From contig DATLRV010000049.1 of NCBI GenBank assembly GCA_035534455.1, positions 1 through 64,000 of the forward strand: a stretch of DNA of 64,000 nucleotides, written 5' to 3'. A program made the position numbers and the translations under genes. Below, piece after piece: positions 33,008 to 40,276 of this stretch (the first letter of the stretch is position 1; each line of letters starts with the position of its first letter). Origin of the DNA: JAJYVT01 sp035534455 (GTDB lineage Bacteria; Actinomycetota; Acidimicrobiia; Acidimicrobiales; RAAP-2). A model generated the notes under the pieces. That model was not told where the DNA came from. It saw only the letters and a list, made by a program, of their open reading frames with translations, and searched no databases.

Positions 33008-34684
33008 ATGGAAGAGCTGGAGAACGGGCGGGCCGCCACCGGCCCCCCGGCGGACGAGGTGACCCCGGGAGCCGAGGCTCCCGCGCGGGCGACTTCTCGG
33101 CGGCGGGATGACGGCGCCGAGAAGCCGGAGGTAGCCGGGCCGAGCGAGGCGCCGCTCTCTGCGCGGCCCAGGATCGGCGACACGCGACCGGCCCCGACGG
33201 TGCGGCCTCTGGTGGCGCCTGCCGGTGTGTCGTCGCGGCAGCGCTCGCCGGTGGGCTCGCCGCACCGCGACGGAGTGGCGGACGCCGGCCCGGACGGCCC
33301 GGCCGACGGGGCCGCGTCCCTGGAGGTTCCGCCGGAGGCAGGGGACGACGGGGCGGCCGCCTCGTCGAAGCGACGGCGACGCCGCGGCGGCCGGGATCGC
33401 AAGGGGCGATCGACCGGGCGGTACCTGATCTGTGTCCACGTCCAGCCAGGGGTCTCCCAGATCGCGGTCCTGGAGGGGCGCTCGCTCATGCAGCACCTCG
33501 TGTCGCACGCCCAGGACGAGACCACGCAGATCGACGGGAACATCTACCTCGGCCGCGTCCAGAACGTGCTTCCCGGCATGGAGGCCGCGTTCGTCGACAT
33601 CGGGATCCCGAAGAACGCGGTGTTGTACCGCGGCGACGTGCGGTACGACACCGACGACGTCGAGTCGGGCGGACGTGGTCCCGAGCCCCGTATCGAGGAC
33701 GTGCTCCGCGCGGGGCAGCTGATCCTGTGCCAGGTCACGAAGAACCCGATCGGTGCGAAGGGCGCCCGGCTCACCCAGGAGGTCTCGCTGCCCGGTCGCT
33801 TCGCCGTGTTCGTCCCGAACAGCGACGCGGTGGGCATCTCCAAGCGACTCGGTGACAACGAGAGGCGGCGGTTGCGCAAGGTCGTGGACGCCCTCCGCCC
33901 GCCCGGCCACGGCCTGATCGTGCGGACGGCCGCCGAGGGCGCCACAGAGGACGAGCTCCGAAGGGACGTCCAGGGCCTGCTCGGGCAGTGGGGGTCGATC
34001 GAGCGGGCCGCCCAGCGCATGAACGCGCCGGGCCTCCTCTACCGCGAGCCCGACCTCGCGGTGCGCATCCTGCGCGAGGAGCTCAACAGCGAGTACCGGG
34101 GCGTGATCATCGACGACGCCGCCCTCTACGACCAGGTGCGCGAGTACGTGGAGCGGGTCAGCCCGGATCTCGCCGAGCGGGTCGAGCTCTACGACGCCGA
34201 CGGCGAGGGGCAGCCCCTGTTCGACCGCTACCACGTGCACGAGCAGCTGCACAAGGCGCTGGACCGCAAGGTCTGGCTCCCCTCGGGCGGATCGCTCATC
34301 ATCGAGCGGACCGAGGCACTGACGGTGATCGACGTCAACACCGGGAAGAACGTCGGGAAGAGCAACCTCGAAGAGACGGTCTTCCGCAACAACCTCGAAG
34401 CGGCCGAGGAGGTCGCCCGCCAGCTCCGGCTCCGGGACATCGGCGGCATCATCGTCATCGACTTCATCGACATGGAGCTCAAGGAAAACCGGGAGAAGGT
34501 CGCCGCCGCCCTGCGAGCGGCGCTGGCCAGGGACAAGACGAGAACCCAGGTCTTCGACATCTCCGAGCTGGGGCTCGTGGAGATGACTCGCAAGCGGATC
34601 TCGGAGGGCCTGATCGAGTCCCTCTCGACCGAGTGCGAGGTCTGCCACGGCCGGGGCATCGTGTTGGACGCGTCGGTGCGTTGA
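33008..34684 (+). CDS. rng: Ribonuclease E/G family endoribonuclease
   Basis: The 558-aa protein has a disordered Arg/Pro/Ala-rich N-terminal extension of about 130 residues before the catalytic core. The core contains the S1 region (GNIYLGRVQNVLPGMEAAFVD), the RNase-H-like and 5'-sensor regions, the DNase-I-like active site VIDVNTGKNVGKS...TVFRNNLEAAEEVARQLRL with DFIDM, and the zinc-link Cys in ECEVCHGRG. It initiates mRNA decay and matures rRNA. There is no C-terminal scaffold. The Shine-Dalgarno is embedded in a palindrome, reminiscent of leader-based autoregulation in enterobacterial rne. Whether rne or rng is the better name is open. Confidence 0.93.
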   Translation: MEELENGRAATGPPADEVTPGAEAPARATSRRRDDGAEKPEVAGPSEAPLSARPRIGDTRPAPTVRPLVAPAGVSSRQRSPVGSPHRDGVADAGPDGPADGAASLEVPPEAGDDGAAASSKRRRRRGGRDRKGRSTGRYLICVHVQPGVSQIAVLEGRSLMQHLVSHAQDETTQIDGNIYLGRVQNVLPGMEAAFVDIGIPKNAVLYRGDVRYDTDDVESGGRGPEPRIEDVLRAGQLILCQVTKNPIGAKGARLTQEVSLPGRFAVFVPNSDAVGISKRLGDNERRRLRKVVDALRPPGHGLIVRTAAEGATEDELRRDVQGLLGQWGSIERAAQRMNAPGLLYREPDLAVRILREELNSEYRGVIIDDAALYDQVREYVERVSPDLAERVELYDADGEGQPLFDRYHVHEQLHKALDRKVWLPSGGSLIIERTEALTVIDVNTGKNVGKSNLEETVFRNNLEAAEEVARQLRLRDIGGIIVIDFIDMELKENREKVAAALRAALARDKTRTQVFDISELGLVEMTRKRISEGLIESLSTECEVCHGRGIVLDASVR

Positions 34685-34695
34685 ACCGGCTGCGC

Positions 34696-34701
34696 TAGGC
34701 T
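34696..34701 (+). promoter_or_regulatory. -10 box TAGGCT, leaderless rplU
   Basis: TAGGCT ends 9 nt before the rplU ATG (34711). The intervening nine bases CCCCCTTCC contain no Shine-Dalgarno. Confidence 0.55.
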
Positions 34702-34710
34702 CCCCCTTCC

Positions 34711-35025
34711 ATGTACGCCGTCATCCGCAGCGGAGGGAAGCAGGAGCGCGTGGCCGAGGGCCAACGCGTCCGTCTGGAGCTGGTGGGCCAGGCCGTCGGC
34801 GCCGAGGTCGCCCTTCAGCCCGTGCTGCTCGTCGACGACGCCGGGGCCGTCCGGGCCACCGCCGACGAGCTGACCGGGGTCGCGGTCACCGGGCGAGTGG
34901 TCGGTGAGGAGCTCGGGCCCAAGATCAACGCGATGACCTACAAGTCCAAGACCAACCAGCGGCGCCGCTGGGGCCACCGCCAGCGCTACTCGACTGTGGA
35001 GATCGTCTCCATCACGGCGCGCTGA
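34711..35025 (+). CDS. rplU: 50S ribosomal protein L21
   Basis: The 104-aa protein starts MYAVIRSGGKQERVAEGQRV and ends with the L21 signature KSKTNQRRRWGHRQRYS. It binds 23S rRNA. It is followed 27 nt later by rpmA, the universal pairing. A leaderless promoter lies just upstream. Confidence 0.97.
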   Translation: MYAVIRSGGKQERVAEGQRVRLELVGQAVGAEVALQPVLLVDDAGAVRATADELTGVAVTGRVVGEELGPKINAMTYKSKTNQRRRWGHRQRYSTVEIVSITAR

Positions 35026-35052
35026 CGGGCAAGCTCGCGACGAGGAGGACCG

Positions 35053-35304
35053 ATGTCGAAGACCAAGGGCGGGGGATCCACCCGCAACGGCCGCGATTCC
35101 AACGCTCAGCGCCTGGGCGTGAAGGTGTTCGACGGCACGAGCGTGCGTGCGGGGGCGATCATCGTCCGCCAGCGCGGCACCCGCGTCCACCCGGGCGTGA
35201 ACGTCGGCCGCGGAGGGGATGACACGCTGTTCGCGACCGCCGACGGCGTGGTGAAGTTCGGCACCCGCAGGGACCGCAAGCTCGTCGACATCCTGCCCGG
35301 CTGA
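35053..35304 (+). CDS. rpmA: 50S ribosomal protein L27
   Basis: The 83-aa protein has the L27 pattern KGGGSTRNGRDSNAQRLGVK and IIVRQRGTRVHPGVNVGRGG. The N-terminus reaches toward the peptidyl-transferase centre. It has a clear Shine-Dalgarno (GAGGAGGA). A hairpin overlaps its stop codon. Confidence 0.97.
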   Translation: MSKTKGGGSTRNGRDSNAQRLGVKVFDGTSVRAGAIIVRQRGTRVHPGVNVGRGGDDTLFATADGVVKFGTRRDRKLVDILPG

Positions 35305-35317
35305 TCGCCGCCGGGCA
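35294..35317. terminator. Hairpin overlapping the rpmA stop
   Basis: TGCCCGGC (35294-35301) and GCCGGGCA (35310-35317) form a perfect 8-bp stem with an 8-nt loop containing the rpmA stop codon. It sits between convergent rpmA and the purine phosphorylase gene and could terminate both. There is no U-tract. Confidence 0.45.
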
Positions 35318-35333
35318 CCGCTCGCGCTCGCCG

Positions 35334-36242
35334 CTACCCGTCGGCTCCCGCTGTGCCCGTCTCCCCGGACGCGCCCGTCTCCCCGGACGCGTCCGGGTCC
35401 CCGAGCGCACGCACGACGCCCGCGACGGTCTTGGCGAGCACCGGGACCGACCCGGACGCCACCCGAACGATCTCCGCGACGTCGAGCCCGCCCGGACCGC
35501 TCCCCGCGGCCGCGTTCGTGACCACCGCGAGCCCGAGCACCTCGGCACCGAGGTGACGCGCGGCGATCGCCTCGGGGACCGTGGACATCCCGACCACGTC
35601 GGCACCCAACGCCGCGAGCATCCGGATCTCGGCCGGCGTCTCGAGCTGGGGTCCCACCGTCTGGGCGTAGACGCCCTCGGCGAGGGGGGTCACCGCATGA
35701 GCGAGCGCGCGGAGCCGTGGCGACCAGGCGTCGGTCATGTCCACGTGCCGGGTCCCCGTGGGTCCGTCCGCCGCGACGCCGACGAGCGGCGAGGTGCCCG
35801 TCAGGTTGAGATGGTCGCGGATCGCCACGACGTCGCCCGGCGACAGTGCCGGGTCGACGGCGCCGGCACTGCAGGTGAGGATCACGACCCCGACGCCGGT
35901 CGCGATTGCCGTGCGGACGAGGTGGACCACCTCCGCGGGGCTCCTTCCTTCGTAGAGGTGGAGCCGTCCGGCGACGACCAACGTCCGCCGGCCCTCGAGG
36001 CCGACGGACCACGCTTCGGGGCGGTGCCCGGGCCCGGTGAAGCGCGAGAACCAGGGGAGCGTGGTGAGGTCGACAGGCGGCGCCTCGGCACCGAGTTGCT
36101 CGGCAGCTGCGAACAGTCCGGTGCCGAGGACCACGAGGACGTCGTGGCGCTCCACGCCGGTCATACGGGCGAGCTCCCGTGCGGCGATACGTGCTTGGTC
36201 GAATGGGTTCGCGCCCGGTGCGCCAGGGCTCGTGGTGGGCAC
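35334..36242 (-). CDS. Trimeric purine nucleoside phosphorylase
   Basis: The protein (302 aa from GTG 36242) cleaves purine nucleosides with phosphate. Motifs of the trimeric PNP/MTAP family are VVLGTGL, GRLHLYEGRSPAEVVH, LTCSAGAVDP, VAIRDHLNLTGTSPL, GPQLETPAEIRMLAALGADVVGMSTVPE and VVTNAAAG. The TN pair at the purine site (Asn in PNP, Asp in MTA phosphorylase) favours 6-oxopurines, i.e. inosine, guanosine or 5'-methylthioinosine. GTG 36242 is 7 nt after TAGCAT; an ATG at 36272 is an alternative without promoter or Shine-Dalgarno support. The C-terminus has a duplicated ASGETG. A deaminase of the MTA/SAH family lies nearby, divergently. Confidence 0.9.
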   Translation of the reverse strand: MPTTSPGAPGANPFDQARIAARELARMTGVERHDVLVVLGTGLFAAAEQLGAEAPPVDLTTLPWFSRFTGPGHRPEAWSVGLEGRRTLVVAGRLHLYEGRSPAEVVHLVRTAIATGVGVVILTCSAGAVDPALSPGDVVAIRDHLNLTGTSPLVGVAADGPTGTRHVDMTDAWSPRLRALAHAVTPLAEGVYAQTVGPQLETPAEIRMLAALGADVVGMSTVPEAIAARHLGAEVLGLAVVTNAAAGSGPGGLDVAEIVRVASGSVPVLAKTVAGVVRALGDPDASGETGASGETGTAGADG

Positions 36243-36249
36243 CGGGCTC

Positions 36250-36255
36250 ATGCTA
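36250..36255 (-). promoter_or_regulatory. -10 box TAGCAT, leaderless PNP gene
   Basis: TAGCAT (complement of 36250-36255) lies 7 nt upstream of GTG 36242. If used, the in-frame ATGs at 36251 and 36272 cannot be the start. Confidence 0.4.
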
Positions 36256-36335
36256 GGAGGCTTCGTGGCCATGTGTCGGTGACCCACCAGCCGCTGCGGG
36301 GACTGCCTTGGGCTCTTCGTGGTGAAGGGCCTCGA

Positions 36336-36341
36336 TAGGCT
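36336..36341 (+). promoter_or_regulatory. -10 box TAGGCT, leaderless DtxR-type regulator
   Basis: TAGGCT lies 8 nt before GTG 36350 with no Shine-Dalgarno, which favours that start over the ATG at 36365. Confidence 0.5.
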
Positions 36342-36349
36342 CGGCCCGA

Positions 36350-37030
36350 GTGACGCACTCGGTGATGGACGACGGCTACCACCCTCCCGTCGAGGAGTAC
36401 CTCCAGACGGTCCATTCCCTCAGGGAGGAGGGCACGCCCACGATCCAGGCGCGAATCGCCGAGCGACTCGGACGGTCCGCGCCGTCGGTGTCCGAGATGC
36501 TGGACCGCCTCGCCGAGGACGGCTACGTGCGCCGCGAGGGTCGCGTCGTCGAGCTCACCGACAAGGGGACGCAGCTCGCCGAGAAGGTCGTGCGCAAGCA
36601 CCGCCTCGCAGAGCGGCTGCTCGCCGACGTGATCGGGCTCGAGTGGCACAAGGTGCACCGCGAAGCGGGACGTTGGGAGCACGTGATCTCAGACGACGTC
36701 GAGGCGAGGCTCGTGCTGCTCCTCGGCGATCCGGCGACCTGCCCGCACGGCAACCCGATTCCCGGATCGCACCGCCCGACGACCTTGACGGCACAGCGCT
36801 CCCTCGCCGAGGTCGCGCCGGGCGACCGCATCTGCCTCGAGCGCATCAGCGAGGACGTGGAGATGGACATGGACGCGCTCGTGTACCTCGACGAGCACAG
36901 GCTCGTCCCGGGCACGGCGGCGACCGTGCGCTCGCGCGCCCCGGACGGCACGCTGATGCTCGACGCAGAGGGGTCGACGGTGGCGATCGGCGCCGAGCTG
37001 TCCCGCCGCCTCTACGTCAGCACCGGTTGA
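36350..37030 (+). CDS. DtxR-family metal-dependent transcriptional regulator
   Basis: The 226-aa protein has a winged-helix domain (YLQTVHSLREEG, then IAERLGRSAPSVSEMLDRLA and GYVRREGRVVELT), a dimerisation and metal-binding domain (HRLAERLLADVIGLEWHKVH, REAGRWEHVISDDVEARLV and CPHGNPIPG) and a C-terminal SH3/FeoA-like domain (about 150-226). Family members repress uptake or activate storage genes when bound to Fe(II) or Mn(II). The metal cannot be decided from sequence. No transport gene is adjacent. It ends 7 nt before the deaminase gene, which may be co-transcribed. Confidence 0.93.
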   Translation: MTHSVMDDGYHPPVEEYLQTVHSLREEGTPTIQARIAERLGRSAPSVSEMLDRLAEDGYVRREGRVVELTDKGTQLAEKVVRKHRLAERLLADVIGLEWHKVHREAGRWEHVISDDVEARLVLLLGDPATCPHGNPIPGSHRPTTLTAQRSLAEVAPGDRICLERISEDVEMDMDALVYLDEHRLVPGTAATVRSRAPDGTLMLDAEGSTVAIGAELSRRLYVSTG

Positions 37031-37037
37031 GCCCCCG

Positions 37038-38489
37038 GTGACGTCTCCGGAGGGCGGCGGTCTCGTCGGCACCGCCGGTGCCGCCGCTCGCCGCGACGCC
37101 GCCGCCGGCATCGGGCCCGGCACCCCCCGCGCGGTCCGTCTCGTCGCCGATTGCGTGGTGACGATGGACGACGAGACACGGGTCTTCCGGCCGGGAGCCC
37201 TCGAACTCGTCGGCGACCGCATCGCCTGGGTCGGTCCCGCCGACGAGGCGCCACGCGGCAGTCCCGGAGAAGCCGCCGCGGGAGATGCGGCCTGGACGGT
37301 CACAGCCCCCGGAGCGGCGACCGACGTACGGCACGTCGGGGGGCTCCTCATGCCGGGGCTCGTCAACGCCCACGGGCACTCGCCGATGACGTTGTTGCGC
37401 GGGGCCGGGGACGGCCTGCCCCTCGATCGTTGGCTCGCGGAGGCGATCTGGCCCCGCGAGGCGCGCCTCTCCCCCGAGGACGTCTTTTGGGGGATGCTGC
37501 TCGGCTCCGCAGAGCTCCTCCGCGCCGGGGTGACCACCACCTGCGAGCTCTACCTGCACTCGCGCGCGGTGGCCGACGCCGCGGCCGTCGCCGGCGTGCG
37601 CTGCGTGCTCACGCCCGGGATCTTCGACCTGCCCGGCGCCGGTCCGGCCGCCACCTGGCGACGCTGCTTGGAGGACGCGGCACGACTGCACGCCGACCTC
37701 AGCGGACGGGACCCGGGCCTTACCGTCGGTCTCGGTCCGCATTCGGCGTACACGCTCCCGCCCGAGGCCCTCGTCGCGGTCGCGACGGTGGCGGGGGAGC
37801 TCGACGCGCTGGTCCATGTGCACGTCGCAGAGACCCGCGAGGAGGGAGAGGTCGTGCGGGCCCGCCACGGCTGCGGGGCTCCCGAGGCCCTGCGGCGCGC
37901 CGGCCTGCTCGACTGCCGGCTGCTCGCCGCGCATGCGGTCTGGCTCGACGACACGGAGCTCGGGCTCTTCGCGCGCCACGACGTCGCGGTCGCGCACTGC
38001 CCGCAGAGCAACGCGAAGCTCGGGAGTGGTGTCGCCGACGTCCCAGGGATACTGGCGCGCGGCATCCGCGTGGGGCTGGGCACGGACGGCCCGGCGTCCA
38101 ACGACAACCTGGATCTGTGGGAGGAGCTGCGGCTCGCCCCGCTGCTCGCCCGTGCGGTCGCCCGGGACGCGTCGGCCCTCGGCACCGTCGACGCGCTGAG
38201 CTTGGCGACCCGAGGCGGGGCAGCGGCGCTCGGGTTGGCCTGCGGCGCGCTTGCACCCGGGCGCTTCGCCGACGTGGTGAGGGTGGAGCTCGAGGATGCC
38301 GCATTCGTCCCCGCCGAGGGAAACGCGCACCTTCTCACCCTCTTGGTGTGGGCCGCCTCGAGTCGCCTCGTGACCGACGTCTGGGTCGGCGGGCGCCACG
38401 TGGTCGTCGGCGGCGAGTGCCTGAGCGTCGACGAGCCGCGCGCCCGCAGGGAGGTCGCCGACCGTGCCCGGCGTCTCTGCGCCGGGTAG
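37038..38489 (+). CDS. Amidohydrolase, MTA/SAH deaminase-like
   Basis: The 483-aa metal-dependent hydrolase has the HxH motif in LMPGLVNAHGHSPMTLLRGAGD, a later His in VHVHVAETREEGEVV, HAVWLDD, the substrate region VAHCPQSNAKLGSG and the catalytic Asp in GLGTDGPASNDNLDLWEEL. This set matches 5'-methylthioadenosine/S-adenosylhomocysteine deaminases. With the divergent 6-oxopurine-type phosphorylase it could form an MTA to MTI to hypoxanthine route. Related deaminases act on other aminopurines or triazines, so substrate is inferred. Start GTG 37038 follows the regulator by 7 nt. The 35-residue N-terminal extension is Ala/Gly-rich. Confidence 0.88.
   Translation: MTSPEGGGLVGTAGAAARRDAAAGIGPGTPRAVRLVADCVVTMDDETRVFRPGALELVGDRIAWVGPADEAPRGSPGEAAAGDAAWTVTAPGAATDVRHVGGLLMPGLVNAHGHSPMTLLRGAGDGLPLDRWLAEAIWPREARLSPEDVFWGMLLGSAELLRAGVTTTCELYLHSRAVADAAAVAGVRCVLTPGIFDLPGAGPAATWRRCLEDAARLHADLSGRDPGLTVGLGPHSAYTLPPEALVAVATVAGELDALVHVHVAETREEGEVVRARHGCGAPEALRRAGLLDCRLLAAHAVWLDDTELGLFARHDVAVAHCPQSNAKLGSGVADVPGILARGIRVGLGTDGPASNDNLDLWEELRLAPLLARAVARDASALGTVDALSLATRGGAAALGLACGALAPGRFADVVRVELEDAAFVPAEGNAHLLTLLVWAASSRLVTDVWVGGRHVVVGGECLSVDEPRARREVADRARRLCAG
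38467..38486 (+). terminator. Hairpin at the end of the deaminase gene
   Basis: CCCGGCG (38467-38473) and CGCCGGG (38480-38486) form a perfect 7-bp stem with a 6-nt loop that ends directly before the TAG stop. There is no U-tract. It separates the deaminase from the obgE promoter. Confidence 0.4.
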
Positions 38490-38533
38490 ATCGTCCCCCC
38501 GGCACCCTGTCCGTCGACTGAGAGGACAACTCC

Positions 38534-38539
38534 TAGGAT
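38534..38539 (+). promoter_or_regulatory. -10 box TAGGAT, leaderless obgE
   Basis: TAGGAT ends 8 nt before the obgE ATG (38548); no Shine-Dalgarno is present. This fixes the start despite a longer open frame from 38464. Confidence 0.55.
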
Positions 38540-38547
38540 CGACCGGG

Positions 38548-39951
38548 ATGTCCGGCTTCGTCGACGAGGCACAACTCCATGCCAAGGCCGGAGACGGCGG
38601 CGCGGGCGCAGTCTCGTTCCGGCGCGAGGCGCATGTCGCGCGAGGCGGCCCCGACGGCGGGGACGGTGGGCACGGCGGTGACGTCTGGCTCGTGGCGGAC
38701 CTGAACCAGGCGTCCCTCCTGGGTTTCAAGGACCACCCGTTCCGGCGAGCGGGCGACGGCAGCCACGGCTCCGGCAAGCGTCGTCACGGGCAGCGAGGCG
38801 CCGATCTCGTGGTGCCGGTCCCCGTGGGCACGGTCGTGCGTGACCGTGACGGCACCGCGCTGCGGGATCTGTCCACGCCGGAGGAGCGGTGGCTGGCGGC
38901 GGAAGGCGGCCACGGCGGGCGGGGGAACGCCCGCTTCCTTTCGAACGCCCGACGGGCGCCGGCCTTCGCCGAACAGGGCGAGCGCGGGGCGGAGCGCTGG
39001 CTGGACCTCGAGCTGAAGCTGACCGCTGACGTCGCCCTGGTGGGCTTCCCGAACGCCGGCAAGTCGACGCTCATCTCCACGATCTCCGCCGCGAGGCCCA
39101 AGATCGCCGACTACCCGTTCACGACGCTCCAGCCGCACCTCGGCGTCGTGCGCGTCGGCGGCGGCCGTGACGAGTCCGAGCTCGTGGTCGCCGACGTGCC
39201 CGGCCTCGTGGAGGGTGCGGCGGAGGGCAAGGGCCTCGGGCACCGGTTCTTACGCCACGTCGAGCGCACGCGGGTGCTCGTGGTGCTCGTCGACCTGTCG
39301 CCCTCGGCCGGCATGCCGGCGGCGGAGCAGCTCGGTGTGCTGCTCGGCGAGCTCGGCCGGTACGAGCCGGGCCTCCTCGCGCGCCCCCGCCTCGTGGTCG
39401 GGTCGAAGGCAGACGTGGCGGCCGGGGACGCGGGCGAGGGCGTGGCGCTCGACCTCGTGATCTCCGCAGCCACCGGTGACGGCGTGCAGGTCCTCGTGCA
39501 CCGCATGGCCGGCCTGGTCGCCGACGAACGGAAGGTCCTCGCCACGTCGGGGGACCTCGCGAGCGCTGCGCAACCGTCCGGTCCGGACGACGCGTTCGCT
39601 GCCCATGGCGCGTCGGCGGAGCCCCGCGAGACCGTCGTCCACCGTCCCGCCGCCGAGGGGATCGTCATCGAACGGACCGGCCCTCGCGCCTGGCGCGTCT
39701 CGGGACGCGACGCACAGCGGGCGGTGAACCTGTCGGACCTCACCGACGACGCCGCGCTCGCCGAGGCAGTGCGGCGTCTCCGCCGCCTGGGCGTCGACCG
39801 AGCCCTTGCCCGGGCCGGGGCGCGCGACGGCGACGAGGTGGCCGTCGGGGAGGTGGCGTTCACGTGGTTCAGGGACCAGCCGGTCGAGCTGCCGTCCCCC
39901 GACGCGGCGAAGCGCAGCGGCGGCCGGAGGACCCGGCGGGACGGCCGATGA
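38548..39951 (+). CDS. obgE: Obg-family GTPase (ribosome assembly)
   Basis: The 467-aa protein has the glycine-rich Obg domain (MSGFVDEAQLHAKAGDGGAG, later RGGPDGGDGGHGGDVW), then the GTPase domain with Walker A GFPNAGKSTLIS, switch regions DYPFTTLQPHLG and DVPGLVEGAAEGKGLGHRFL, and G4 VVGSKADV, and a C-terminal OCT domain with EGIVIERTGPRAWRVSG. It acts in late 50S assembly and the stringent response. Position after rplU-rpmA (with an inserted purine/regulator segment) and before proB-proA is the conserved order. Confidence 0.96.
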   Translation: MSGFVDEAQLHAKAGDGGAGAVSFRREAHVARGGPDGGDGGHGGDVWLVADLNQASLLGFKDHPFRRAGDGSHGSGKRRHGQRGADLVVPVPVGTVVRDRDGTALRDLSTPEERWLAAEGGHGGRGNARFLSNARRAPAFAEQGERGAERWLDLELKLTADVALVGFPNAGKSTLISTISAARPKIADYPFTTLQPHLGVVRVGGGRDESELVVADVPGLVEGAAEGKGLGHRFLRHVERTRVLVVLVDLSPSAGMPAAEQLGVLLGELGRYEPGLLARPRLVVGSKADVAAGDAGEGVALDLVISAATGDGVQVLVHRMAGLVADERKVLATSGDLASAAQPSGPDDAFAAHGASAEPRETVVHRPAAEGIVIERTGPRAWRVSGRDAQRAVNLSDLTDDAALAEAVRRLRRLGVDRALARAGARDGDEVAVGEVAFTWFRDQPVELPSPDAAKRSGGRRTRRDGR

Positions 39952-40173
39952 CGCCCGTGCCCGCTCGGCGACGAGCGCGTGTGCACCCGCGCTGACATGG
40001 TCGACACCGGCTTCCCGCTGGGAGGATCTGTCGCCGAGATGCGTCGCCCGCGTAGCGATGTCGTCGCCGAGGACACACGGTACGGCCTCGGCCCGTGGCT
40101 GCACCCGCGCACCGGCGCCGTGATGCTCGAGGGATACGACGCCGGTGTGTCCTTCGTGAGCGTCTGGGATCCC

Positions 40174-40244
40174 CTTGTCCTTTTGGACCTTGTCCTTTTG
40201 GACCGTGTCGTTTTGGACCGTGTCCTTTTGGACCGTGTCCTTCC
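40174..40244. repeat. 15-bp tandem repeat upstream of proB (4.7 copies)
   Basis: The units are CTTGTCCTTTTGGAC (40174-40188 and 40189-40203), CGTGTCGTTTTGGAC (40204-40218), CGTGTCCTTTTGGAC (40219-40233) and a partial copy to 40244. The junction GGACCGTGTCC of adjacent copies is a dyad (GGAC-CGT-GTCC). The array has far more T than the genome around it and ends 17 nt before the proB -10 box. It looks like an iteron-type protein-binding array or a variable-number repeat. Confidence 0.85.
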
Positions 40245-40261
40245 GACGGCCGGCACTCCGC

Positions 40262-40267
40262 TACCGT
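40262..40267 (+). promoter_or_regulatory. -10 box TACCGT, leaderless proB
   Basis: TACCGT ends 9 nt before the proB ATG (40277), with no Shine-Dalgarno. It excludes an apparent earlier start inside the tandem repeat. Confidence 0.5.
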
Positions 40268-40276
40268 GCTGCGGCA

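Larger units (their letters stand above)
39952..40276 (+). other. obgE-proB intergenic region
   Basis: These 325 nt contain a 15-bp tandem repeat (40174-40244) and the proB -10 box. Open frames pass through the repeat (a repeated S-F-W-T-V peptide in one frame) but lack start signals and run into proB out of frame, so I call no gene here. Confidence 0.5.

Noticed and set aside
40174..40244. Possible CRISPR array upstream of proB
   Set aside because: Units are 15 bp in direct tandem with no spacers and no cas genes nearby. It is a simple tandem repeat.
40175..40276. Upstream start for proB giving a repeated S-F-W-T-V peptide
   Set aside because: The peptide is an artefact of reading through the 15-bp repeat. 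The conserved kinase begins at ATG 40277, 9 nt after a TACCGT box.
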